Shown here: one piece after another, positions 26,561-32,407 of the stretch
Numbering within the stretch: the first letter of the stretch is position 1
How the letters are laid out: every line of letters begins with the position of its first letter
DNA from: Planctomycetaceae bacterium
Lineage (GTDB): Bacteria; Planctomycetota; Phycisphaerae; UBA1845; UTPLA1
Direction: 5' to 3'
Assembly (NCBI GenBank): GCA_006969385.1
Contig: CP030884.1
Span: 5,264,249 to 5,328,248, forward strand
Length of the DNA stretch: 64,000 nt
Translations under genes and position numbers: made by a program
Notes under the pieces: generated by a model
Databases searched by the model: none
What the model was told of the DNA's origin: nothing
What the model saw: only the letters and a program-made list of their open reading frames with translations

Positions 26561-26602
26561 AGGAGGTGATCCATGACCAGTGAGTGTATTATGCTGCCGT
26601 AG
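26561..26602 (+). promoter_or_regulatory. Extended Shine-Dalgarno and nine-codon reading frame
   Basis: AGGAGGTGATCC at 26561-26572 is complementary over all 12 bases to the canonical 3' tail of 16S rRNA. It directly abuts ATG at 26573, which opens a nine-codon frame (MTSECIMLP, TAG at 26600-26602). It lies within the RNA candidate. It may be a leader peptide, or the RNA may bind ribosomes by base pairing. Confidence 0.4.
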
Positions 26603-26645
26603 TTCGCAGCGAACGTGGCTGCAACACGGCAGCTTCAAGAAATGA

Positions 26646-26684
26646 GAAACGACCGTCTCCAGTGAGGCGGTCGTTTCTTTTTTT
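26646..26684 (+). terminator. Strong intrinsic terminator
   Basis: A 14-base stem GAAACGACCGTCTC with GAGGCGGTCGTTTC, tetraloop CAGT, then CTTTTTTT on the plus strand. It sits between the plus-strand RNA candidate and the converging minus-strand array, whose last stop codon overlaps the T run. On the minus strand the U-tract is weaker (TTTCTCATTTC), so it may act both ways. Confidence 0.85.
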
Positions 26685-27124
26685 ACGCAGTGGGATTTTC
26701 GACGGTGACCGGTGCGTTGCATTCGGGACACGCGCCACTTTCATTGCCCGTGAGGTCATACCCGCAGGTTTGGCAATAACCTTTTGGGCTGTCTGCGCGA
26801 TTTTCGCCAGAGGATGAATAACAGCGACCATGATATGAGGTTGGTAAACCAATGGGGAAGGCAGAACTCAACTGCCCAGTTACCTGAGCGGCTCTTCTTA
26901 AATTCAAAGCTCGGCCATCCCAAATCTCTCTCTTGTTTTGGTGGGCCTATCGAATACGACATATCGAGTGAATAGCCAGGTAATTGCCATACCCGAATTC
27001 CTTTTCGATCAACGAGAATTTCCGCAACCTCGATGTCCGCGAATAGTGATGCCATCTCTGATATCGCAGCTAGAAATATGAATAACAATGCGAACCCAAG
27101 TGTAAGGTACCTCATCCAGGTCAT
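26683..27124 (-). pseudogene. Zinc-ribbon membrane protein array, member 10 (frameshifted)
   Basis: Last gene of the array. The ATG at 27124 overlaps the previous stop as ATGA. Reading frame 1 gives an N-terminal helix, an outside domain (EILVDRKGIRVWQLPGY) and a second helix (WFTNLISWSLLFILWRKSRRQPK). It then runs into nonsense and a stop at 26756. The expected zinc ribbon (GYCQTCGYDLTG, ACPECNAP) continues in another frame to the TAA at 26683. The break is at the T4 run at 26782-26785, where one extra base relative to the paralogs separates PK from GYC. Either a real frameshift, a sequencing error at a homopolymer, or a programmed shift. The other nine members are intact. Confidence 0.75.
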
Positions 27125-27576
27125 GCAGCCACCTCAACCGTCATATAGCATTCGGGACACACTCCGCTTTCATTACCAGTGAGGTCGTATCCACAGCCTT
27201 GGCAATGGCCGCGAGGATATCTTTGACGCAACAGAAATACGACTAGGTACAGCATCCAAGAAAACGAATTCGTGACCCAATGAGGGATAAACACCCTTCC
27301 ATTTCTTGGCCGAGATTGATATCTGGCCAAGGCAGAGTCAACGTCAATGTTCATCAATCGATACCAAGCAAGCTCATCACGTTCGAGCCGTCGCAAATAC
27401 AAGCCGCGTGACGAAGACGGACCGTAGTCACGCCACGAGACCAATATGCCCGAACGAAACGAATCGCAATGAATGTGTCGCCGCTCCCCAAACGAGATAG
27501 GAAACTGATACGAGACCAGCCATAACAACAGGGTCGTACAACAAACAAAGAGCAAGAAAATCCGTAGAATTTTCAA
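27121..27576 (-). CDS. Zinc-ribbon membrane protein array, member 9
   Basis: A 151-residue member. The start is TTG at 27576, overlapping the upstream stop as TTGA, which points to translational coupling. The N-terminal helix ILRIFLLFVCCTTLLLWLVSY leads to an outside domain with SFRSGILVSWRDYG. The second helix (WVTNSFSWMLYLVVFLL) and a basic stretch precede the ribbon: CQGCGYDLTGNESG then CPECY. The ribbon, expected on the cytoplasmic side, would bind one zinc. The outside domain diverges strongly from its neighbours while the second helix and ribbon are conserved. Function unknown. Confidence 0.75.
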   Translation of the reverse strand: MKILRIFLLFVCCTTLLLWLVSYQFPISFGERRHIHCDSFRSGILVSWRDYGPSSSRGLYLRRLERDELAWYRLMNIDVDSALARYQSRPRNGRVFIPHWVTNSFSWMLYLVVFLLRQRYPRGHCQGCGYDLTGNESGVCPECYMTVEVAA

Positions 27577-27995
27577 TCTGTCACCTCAGTCGCGGCATTA
27601 CACTCCGGACACGCCCCGCTTTCGTTGCCCGTTAAGTCGTAACCACAACCTTGGCAATGACCTTTCGGTTGGCGCGACGAAAAAAGTCGGAGCCCAAGGT
27701 AAGCCAAGCCCGTAACCGTCATATTGAGCCAATGCGGCGCGATTAGGTGAAACATACCCGCTACTTGCAAATACGGCGCAGTCCAAAAACGACCGAGCAC
27801 GGGAAGATCTTTGTTATACACTTCGCCGTGCCCTTCGGGCGGATAATACCAAATGACGACGCATCCCCTGTAGTTAGCAATCGCAAGTCGCTTCGTCGGA
27901 AAAAGCATGTGGGTTCGATGAACGTTACCAATCACGCAGCATGTAACTGCCAAAAGAAAAAAGGCCAAAAACAGCGGTCGCAGCACTTTTTTCAT
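27573..27995 (-). CDS. Zinc-ribbon membrane protein array, member 8
   Basis: A 140-residue member starting at ATG 27995, which overlaps the previous gene's stop as ATGA. A longer frame upstream (to 28145) reads the previous gene's ribbon in a wrong frame and is rejected. Basic start MKKVLRPLF, helix LFLAFFLLAVTCCVIG, outside domain with IANYRGCVVIWYYPPEG, second helix WLNMTVTGLAYLGLRLF, then RQPKGHCQGCGYDLTG and ACPECNA. It shares the short beta-strand pattern 'G-x-hydrophobic-x-hydrophobic-x-W' with other members. Function unknown. Confidence 0.75.
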   Translation of the reverse strand: MKKVLRPLFLAFFLLAVTCCVIGNVHRTHMLFPTKRLAIANYRGCVVIWYYPPEGHGEVYNKDLPVLGRFWTAPYLQVAGMFHLIAPHWLNMTVTGLAYLGLRLFSSRQPKGHCQGCGYDLTGNESGACPECNAATEVTD

Positions 27996-28417
27996 AGTAT
28001 TACCTCCGCATTGCACTCCGGACATACCCCGCTTTCGTTGCCCGTTAAGTCGTAACCGCACTGTTGGCACGAACCTTTCGGATGCGTCAGTGTTTTTCGG
28101 CGCAATAAATAGTACGACAGCCAAACGCCAAGGTTGATAAACCAATGCGGGATTGAGATGGCAAGCGTCCAGTTGCCCGAGATCGGATCGTTGGAATAGC
28201 CATACGAAGGTAGATGAAGAAACGTGCCGCGCGGCGCATCGAAGTCGATCTTTTTGGGTGATTTGTTACCGCTCAAACGCCAAACGGTGTATCCGTTTCG
28301 AGACATGAAACCCGAAACCGCCTGATACCTCACCGTGACCGCCAACATCGTCGAGAGCAATGCCAACAAGACGAAAATCAATCCGAATACGAAGGTAATG
28401 GACCTTAGGGTGTTCAA
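27992..28417 (-). CDS. Zinc-ribbon membrane protein array, member 7
   Basis: A 141-residue member starting with TTG at 28417 (TTGA overlap with the upstream gene). The N-terminal helix ITFVFGLIFVLLALLSTMLAV is followed by an outside domain containing SRNGYTVWRLSG and a glycine- and proline-rich section. The second helix (FINLGVWLSYYLL) and the ribbon (CQQCGYDLTGNESG, CPECNA) end the protein. HPKG before the first cysteine pair is shared with member 6. Function unknown; co-translation with the rest of the array is implied by the overlap. Confidence 0.75.
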   Translation of the reverse strand: MNTLRSITFVFGLIFVLLALLSTMLAVTVRYQAVSGFMSRNGYTVWRLSGNKSPKKIDFDAPRGTFLHLPSYGYSNDPISGNWTLAISIPHWFINLGVWLSYYLLRRKTLTHPKGSCQQCGYDLTGNESGVCPECNAEVIL

Positions 28418-28899
28418 GGGTTCGCCTCGATCATTGTACTACATTCGGGGCACGCGCCGCTTTCGTTGCCGGTGAGGTCGTAACCACAACTTTGGCAATG
28501 GCCTTTGGGATGCTTGCGCGATTTTCGCCAGAGGATGAAGAACAGCGACCATGCGATGAGGTTGGTGAGCCAGTGGGGAATAACAAGCGTATGGTATGCA
28601 ACCTTGTCGCCATCCGACATGACTGAATAAGACGGAAGCAGGAATATCGCCCCATCGGAGGGCCACAGTTTCCAATATTCAACACTGGACTTGTCCACGC
28701 GATTCTTGCGAGTGGCCCGCTCTTGCCGATCCAGTAACCGCTGCGGAATATCAACGAAACTGACAACGATGCAACCCCGCGTAATCAAAAATGAAGGACC
28801 AACAGGGGGCCCCAGGCGGACCGTCGACAGGAATGCAGCCGCCCAGACAATTGACACCAATATGGCAAGCACCGCCATCAATCGTGAAAGCAACTTCAT
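28414..28899 (-). CDS. Zinc-ribbon membrane protein array, member 6
   Basis: A 161-residue member with an ATG start at 28899, overlapping the upstream stop as ATGA. The helix LMAVLAILVSIVWAAAFL leads to an outside domain with ITRGCIVVSFVDIPQ and a charged segment. The second helix and its junction (PHWLTNLIAWSLFFILWRKS) are nearly identical, also in DNA, to members 4 and 10. Ribbon: HCQSCGYDLTGNESG then CPECS. No catalytic residues are recognisable in the outside domain. Confidence 0.75.
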   Translation of the reverse strand: MKLLSRLMAVLAILVSIVWAAAFLSTVRLGPPVGPSFLITRGCIVVSFVDIPQRLLDRQERATRKNRVDKSSVEYWKLWPSDGAIFLLPSYSVMSDGDKVAYHTLVIPHWLTNLIAWSLFFILWRKSRKHPKGHCQSCGYDLTGNESGACPECSTMIEANP

Positions 28900-29348
28900 T
28901 CGGCCGCCTCTACCGCCGCGTTACACTCCGGGCACGCCCCACTTTCATTGCCCGTCAGATCATAACCGCACGACAAACACCGGCCCCTGCTCGCCCATCT
29001 TTTGCGCCGTCGCACTTTGCGACCCATCAACCACCATGGCGGTAACAACACGGCGATGATCAACCAAAAGGGAATAACAGCCATAACATCATTGACAAAC
29101 AAAGCGGGGAACCACACACGATCGCTATGTCTGCAAACAAAAAATCTCGGCCCGTTGTCATATTGCATGAACGCTTCTGCCAGACCACCATCAGCCGAGC
29201 TTCTGTTGTAAGATAACTCTATGCGGCCTTGGCCCACGCAGACGATGACGTAGGGATGTCCATAAACGATAGAATACGACGGCAAAAGCGCGCAGAACAC
29301 GAATGACACGATGAGAATACCGAACAATAGATGGCGTAATCCCGTCAT
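28896..29348 (-). CDS. Zinc-ribbon membrane protein array, member 5
   Basis: A 150-residue product using the ATG at 29348, which shares a base with the upstream stop (TGATG); a GTG one codon earlier is possible. The helix HLLFGILIVSFVFCALL is followed by an outside domain with VGQGRIELSYNRS. The second helix (VMAVIPFWLIIAVLLPPWWL) is followed by an arginine- and lysine-rich strip RKVRRRKRW and a ribbon RCLSCGYDLTGNESG, CPECNA. The RC-LSC variant of the ribbon is shared with the relic at the head of the array. Function unknown. Confidence 0.75.
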   Translation of the reverse strand: MTGLRHLLFGILIVSFVFCALLPSYSIVYGHPYVIVCVGQGRIELSYNRSSADGGLAEAFMQYDNGPRFFVCRHSDRVWFPALFVNDVMAVIPFWLIIAVLLPPWWLMGRKVRRRKRWASRGRCLSCGYDLTGNESGACPECNAAVEAAE

Positions 29349-29797
29349 CACCGATCATTCTGGCCTGCCGCCAGTCCACACTCCGGACACGCGCCGCTTT
29401 CATTGCCGGTGAGGTCGTAACCGCACCTTTGGCAGTGCCCCGTTGGTTGCTTTAGCGATTTTCGCCAGAGGATGAGGAACAGCGACCATGCGATGAGGTT
29501 GGTGAGCCAGTGCGGCAGAACAAGATAGGTAAGCCGGCCATCCGGACTGCCGTTTATATTTAGTGCTTGCACACGATAGCCAGATGCGAACGCATCGACA
29601 ATGCTGCCTGCAGGTGGGAGCAGTGAAATAGACCATGAACCAAATCCATTCGGCTGCCAATAGATCTGTATCGAACCTCGTTCAACTTGAATCTGGGCGT
29701 GCCGCGACGCAATCAGCGCCATTGAGAACTGCGCAAGCACGGTAAGTCCTAAGCAAGGAACGGCAACGAGCAGCGAGCATCGCGTTAGCCACTTCAT
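29348..29797 (-). CDS. Zinc-ribbon membrane protein array, member 4
   Basis: A 149-residue product from ATG 29797 (ATGA overlap); the frame extends further upstream through the previous gene's ribbon and that part is rejected. The helix SLLVAVPCLGLTVLAQFSMAL is followed by an outside domain with VERGSIQIYWQPNG and a proline-rich loop. Then LPHWLTNLIAWSLFLILWRKS, very close to members 6 and 10, and the ribbon HCQRCGYDLTG, ACPECG. The C-terminal tail GLAAGQNDR is unique to this member. Confidence 0.75.
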   Translation of the reverse strand: MKWLTRCSLLVAVPCLGLTVLAQFSMALIASRHAQIQVERGSIQIYWQPNGFGSWSISLLPPAGSIVDAFASGYRVQALNINGSPDGRLTYLVLPHWLTNLIAWSLFLILWRKSLKQPTGHCQRCGYDLTGNESGACPECGLAAGQNDR

Positions 29798-30183
29798 GTT
29801 GACTCCTCTACATATGCCCCACACTCCGGACAAATACCGGTTTCGTTACCGGTCAGATCATAACCGCAAGGGATACATAGATAGACGCCTTCACTTCGCA
29901 AGTTGCGTCGCAATCGTCGCCGAATTGACTGTCGAGAGACGGCGTATGCAGCAAACATTGACGGTATCGACATAGCCAAATAGGCCAAACTGTTGGCCCA
30001 ATGAGGAACATGCGAATGCAAAAGTACTTCGTATAGCGCGACCAAAACAGCGAACATGCAGGCGTAAAACACGATGAGCCAACGCGAATGCTTCCAGCCG
30101 ACGCTCTGTAGCGCCTTCTGCGGTTCCTCGAACCGCTCCAACTCGGGAAGCCACCGGAGGTATGGCCACATCCCGCGCCTCAT
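29794..30183 (-). CDS. Zinc-ribbon membrane protein array, member 3
   Basis: A 129-residue product from ATG 30183 (ATGA overlap). It differs from its neighbours: about 35 cytoplasmic residues come first (MRRGMWPYLRWLPELERFEE), then two close helices (WLIVFYACMFAVLVALYEVLL and ANSLAYLAMSIPSMFAAYAV) with only a short outside loop. A basic strip RRRLRRNLRS precedes the ribbon LCIPCGYDLTG, ICPECG. The outside domain of the others is therefore missing here, which may mean a regulatory or assembly role. Function unknown. Confidence 0.72.
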   Translation of the reverse strand: MRRGMWPYLRWLPELERFEEPQKALQSVGWKHSRWLIVFYACMFAVLVALYEVLLHSHVPHWANSLAYLAMSIPSMFAAYAVSRQSIRRRLRRNLRSEGVYLCIPCGYDLTGNETGICPECGAYVEEST

Positions 30184-30686
30184 ACGCCGACCCGCACGAC
30201 CGTGCCGCATTCCGGGCACACGCCACTCTCATTGCCTTGCAGGTCGTAGCCGCATCGATCACACGGGTGCATCACTTGGCGACGCAAACGACGGCGACGG
30301 TAAGCGCGGATGAAGAAGATGGCGGGGTAAATGGCGGTGAAGATAGCGATGAGCCAAGCGTCAATCATTATCAAGTTATAGATGATACCAGACGGATGAT
30401 AAACGCCACTAAAACCTTCGCGCTTTGCCGAAATCAAAATCCCACAAGCACGATGGGTGTAATCTCCTGAATACAATTCGGATTTATAATCACGTGCTCG
30501 AACTGTCACTAACGCATTGGACTGAATCGAAACAATAATTTCGTTGGTTCCCCCGTACCCCCTTAGTCGGCCTTCATCAAGAGGGTAGATACGAATCTTA
30601 CGCGCGGGGATAACCGCCACTAGCGTGGCTGTGACCGTAACCAACAACAGCAGCGCAACCACTCCTCGATGCCACCACTTCCACAT
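30180..30686 (-). CDS. Zinc-ribbon membrane protein array, member 2
   Basis: A 168-residue member from ATG 30686, overlapping the upstream stop as TGATG. It has the N-terminal helix VVALLLLVTVTATLVAVI, an outside domain rich in beta pattern (NEIIVSIQSNALVTVRARD), a second helix (MIDAWLIAIFTAIYPAIFFI), a basic strip (RRRRLRRQ) and a ribbon PCDRCGYDLQGNESG, CPECG. The ribbon has LQG in place of LTG, like the relic. Function unknown. Confidence 0.75.
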   Translation of the reverse strand: MWKWWHRGVVALLLLVTVTATLVAVIPARKIRIYPLDEGRLRGYGGTNEIIVSIQSNALVTVRARDYKSELYSGDYTHRACGILISAKREGFSGVYHPSGIIYNLIMIDAWLIAIFTAIYPAIFFIRAYRRRRLRRQVMHPCDRCGYDLQGNESGVCPECGTVVRVGV

Positions 30687-31282
30687 CAGCCCGAGACCTC
30701 AGTCTTGCTGGTTGGTTCAATTGGGGTCCCGCATTCGGGGCAGGTTCCAGACTCATTTCCGGTGAGATTATACAGGCAGTGCGAACAATGACCGTCACGC
30801 ATTCGTCGCCTGCTTATTGCCCCGCCAATTATGGGAGTGAGACAAATGAATGAGATAGTGCTCGGTAGCCAAAATGGGATAGTCGCCGACCAGATAAAAT
30901 GGCTCGAATTCACGCCACGTTTCAGCATTTGTAGAGTTTCGAGCGCGCCGTCGGCATGTTGATTTCCAGATATTGCATAGATTCTAGGCCAATGTATTCC
31001 TAAACGATGGCGATACCTAAATACTGAAGAAGTTTGATTGCGATGAAGGCGGTCTCCAAAGCGGCCGGATATTAATTGGAAGCCCGCATATTTAAAGTCT
31101 TTGACTTCAATTGCTCCATCACGGACCTTCACGACCCAACGGCTACTGTTGCGATGGTCGAGTGGATACCAAGAATAGAAGACGGTAAATACCCAGCCGC
31201 CGAGTGATACGACAAACGCGGCACTCCAGACAGCAATCCATGCATTTCGCGCTCGTCGCTTAACTTTCCGACTTATGCCCAT
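30686..31282 (-). CDS. Zinc-ribbon membrane protein array, member 1
   Basis: First intact member, 198 residues from ATG 31282. The frame extends to 31360, but that part reads through a relic ribbon in the wrong frame. The N-terminus is basic (MGISRKVKRRARN), followed by the helix AWIAVWSAAFVVSLGGWVFTV and the largest outside domain of the set (KVRDGAIEVKDFKYAG, then a His/Arg-rich section). The second helix (TIPFWLPSTISFICLTPIIGGAI) leads to the ribbon HCSHCLYNLTGNESG, CPECG. LYNL instead of GYDL marks it as a diverged member. The array promoter is probably upstream of the relic or of the GPP34 gene. Confidence 0.75.
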   Translation of the reverse strand: MGISRKVKRRARNAWIAVWSAAFVVSLGGWVFTVFYSWYPLDHRNSSRWVVKVRDGAIEVKDFKYAGFQLISGRFGDRLHRNQTSSVFRYRHRLGIHWPRIYAISGNQHADGALETLQMLKRGVNSSHFIWSATIPFWLPSTISFICLTPIIGGAISRRRMRDGHCSHCLYNLTGNESGTCPECGTPIEPTSKTEVSG

Positions 31283-31385
31283 ACTCAGCCCCGCGATCGC
31301 TGCACTTGCCCGATTCACTGCCTTGCAGATTATACCCGCACGATAAACAGCGGCCCGCATTTGCCGATCGTTGCCGCCGCTGATT
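31260..31385 (-). pseudogene. Relic of an eleventh zinc-ribbon array member
   Basis: An open stretch of 41 codons without its own start encodes only the ribbon end: RCLSCGYNLQGSESGKC, then SDRG where all others have CPECG, so the second cysteine pair is broken, and then a stop at 31260. The start RRQRSANAGRCLSC resembles member 5 (RRKRWASRGRCLSC). It lies right after the stop of the GPP34 gene and overlaps the start of member 1. Confidence 0.65.
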
Positions 31386-31390
31386 TCACG

Positions 31391-32098
31391 CTAATTCGTC
31401 GCCGCCACGATCGTTGTCGCCATCACGCTCGGCATGATCGCCGCCATCATCATGGCAGCCTGGGCCGCTTGCACCGCTTCTTTGGTGGCTTTGCCCATTA
31501 ATTCGCCTTGCGTGATCTGTTCGATGCGCTTTTTCTGTTTCTTCAATTCAGCCTTTTTGAAATAGATGCGCAACAAGTCCGCCGCGTGCGCCAGTGAAAT
31601 CAGAATCGCCGTGCGCGGGTCGATCTTATCCGTATCGGTGAAGATCGCGCGTTCGAGGCGCTCTTTCATCTTGCGTTCCGGCTTGGGGTCGAGTTCGGGA
31701 TAGACCGTGCGATTGAAGATCAGCAGCACCTTCTGCTCGTCGGCTTTTAGGATGCCTTTTTTGCAGAGCTCCAACGCGACGCGATGGTGCAGGCGATGCA
31801 ATCCGGCAAACCGTTGCACCCAAGTGGTGGCCGCTGCGCGCCGTTTAGCGGTGCGAATCTTGCGTAGCGCTTCGTCGATGATGGCATCGCCCAGCGGCGT
31901 ACCGTCAATGAGGTTGACCATGCCGCGCGAACCTTCTTCGATCTCCACGCGTCCGGTCATTACCAATTCCGCCAATATCCCCCCGCCCATCGCCTGCGCG
32001 TACATCGCACCAAACTCGGGCGTGCCGAGCTTGTCGCTGAGCGCAAGCAGCATGATTTCTTCGTGTAAAAACAATTGGTTTGTTCGACGGCCGGCCAT
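31391..32098 (-). CDS. GPP34-family protein
   Basis: A 235-residue protein whose N-terminus (QLFLHEEIMLLALSDKLGT) matches the GPP34 family start, followed by the expected helical repeats: GGGILAELVMTGRVEIEE, GTPLGDAIIDEALRKIR and TAILISLAHAADLLRIYF. In eukaryotes the family member GOLPH3 binds phosphatidylinositol 4-phosphate on Golgi membranes; bacterial members are common in actinobacteria and scattered elsewhere, with mostly unknown function. The C-terminal tail is methionine- and alanine-rich (AAMMMAAIMPSVMATTIV). It lies five bases before the relic of the zinc-ribbon array in the same direction, so co-transcription is plausible. No signal peptide. Confidence 0.85.
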   Translation of the reverse strand: MAGRRTNQLFLHEEIMLLALSDKLGTPEFGAMYAQAMGGGILAELVMTGRVEIEEGSRGMVNLIDGTPLGDAIIDEALRKIRTAKRRAAATTWVQRFAGLHRLHHRVALELCKKGILKADEQKVLLIFNRTVYPELDPKPERKMKERLERAIFTDTDKIDPRTAILISLAHAADLLRIYFKKAELKKQKKRIEQITQGELMGKATKEAVQAAQAAMMMAAIMPSVMATTIVAATN

Positions 32099-32407
32099 CA
32101 GAGCCCTCCAAATATCATCACGGCAACCAGTTCAAATACCAGAATCATGGTAAACAAGCCGCTATCCACAGCCCATTACAAAACAACCGCCACCTTATAA
32201 ACAAACAAAGCCGGCCTTGGCGTTGCTACCTCCAAGACCGGCTGATGAAAATCGAAGCTATCCGCACAAATTTGTTAGCGTGCGGCCGAATTGAGAATAC
32301 GCATTCTAAGTCTTTTAGCAGAATGCAGCATTGTGGTACTGCCCTCTCGGCGGCGAACGCAGGCGAGACGCCTTTGCCACAGTCACTGATTCTTTTTTCC
32401 TCTCCAC
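32099..32407. other. Intergenic region, 309 bases
   Basis: Holds the minus-strand terminator of the PEP-CTERM gene at 32203-32243 and, toward 32100-32200, presumably the promoter for the GPP34 gene and possibly the whole zinc-ribbon array. No coding sequence is supported. Confidence 0.5.
32203..32243 (-). terminator. Intrinsic terminator (minus strand)
   Basis: On the minus strand AGCCGGTCTTGG pairs with CCAAGGCCGGCT (12 pairs, one G-T), 11-base loop, then TTGTTTGTTTATAA. It ends transcription from the PEP-CTERM gene before the GPP34 gene. Confidence 0.7.

Larger units (their letters stand above)
26370..26684 (+). ncRNA. Candidate structured non-coding RNA, about 310 nt
   Basis: No long frame is credible here, yet the stretch lies between a promoter-like sequence and a strong intrinsic terminator and is dense in possible helices. 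Visible pairings are GCGCCTGTC (26413) with GGCAGGTGC (ends 26460), GCCGG with CCGGC around 26473-26494, GGGC-AAG-GCCC (26498-26506), a long-range CGAGCGA (26429-26435) with TCGCTCG (26511-26517) that would form a pseudoknot, GGGCG (26411) with CGCCC (26549), and GCTGCCGT with ACGGCAGC around an inner GTTCG/CGAAC hairpin near 26593-26633. I checked by eye for tmRNA, RNase P, SRP, 6S and common riboswitch signatures and found none. The terminator could instead serve the converging array. Confidence 0.5.

Noticed and set aside
26370-26684. Possible tmRNA, RNase P RNA, SRP RNA or 6S RNA.
   Set aside because: The conserved strings of those RNAs (tRNA-like ends, GAGGAAAGTCC, the GGAAG-loop SRP apex) are not present; kept as an unassigned RNA candidate.
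27996-28145. N-terminal extension of array member 8 by 50 codons.
   Set aside because: It reads the previous member's zinc ribbon in the wrong frame; the ATG at 27995 with ATGA overlap is the consistent start.
31283-31360. N-terminal extension of array member 1.
   Set aside because: The extension is the relic ribbon read out of frame; ATG 31282 gives a normal basic start and helix.
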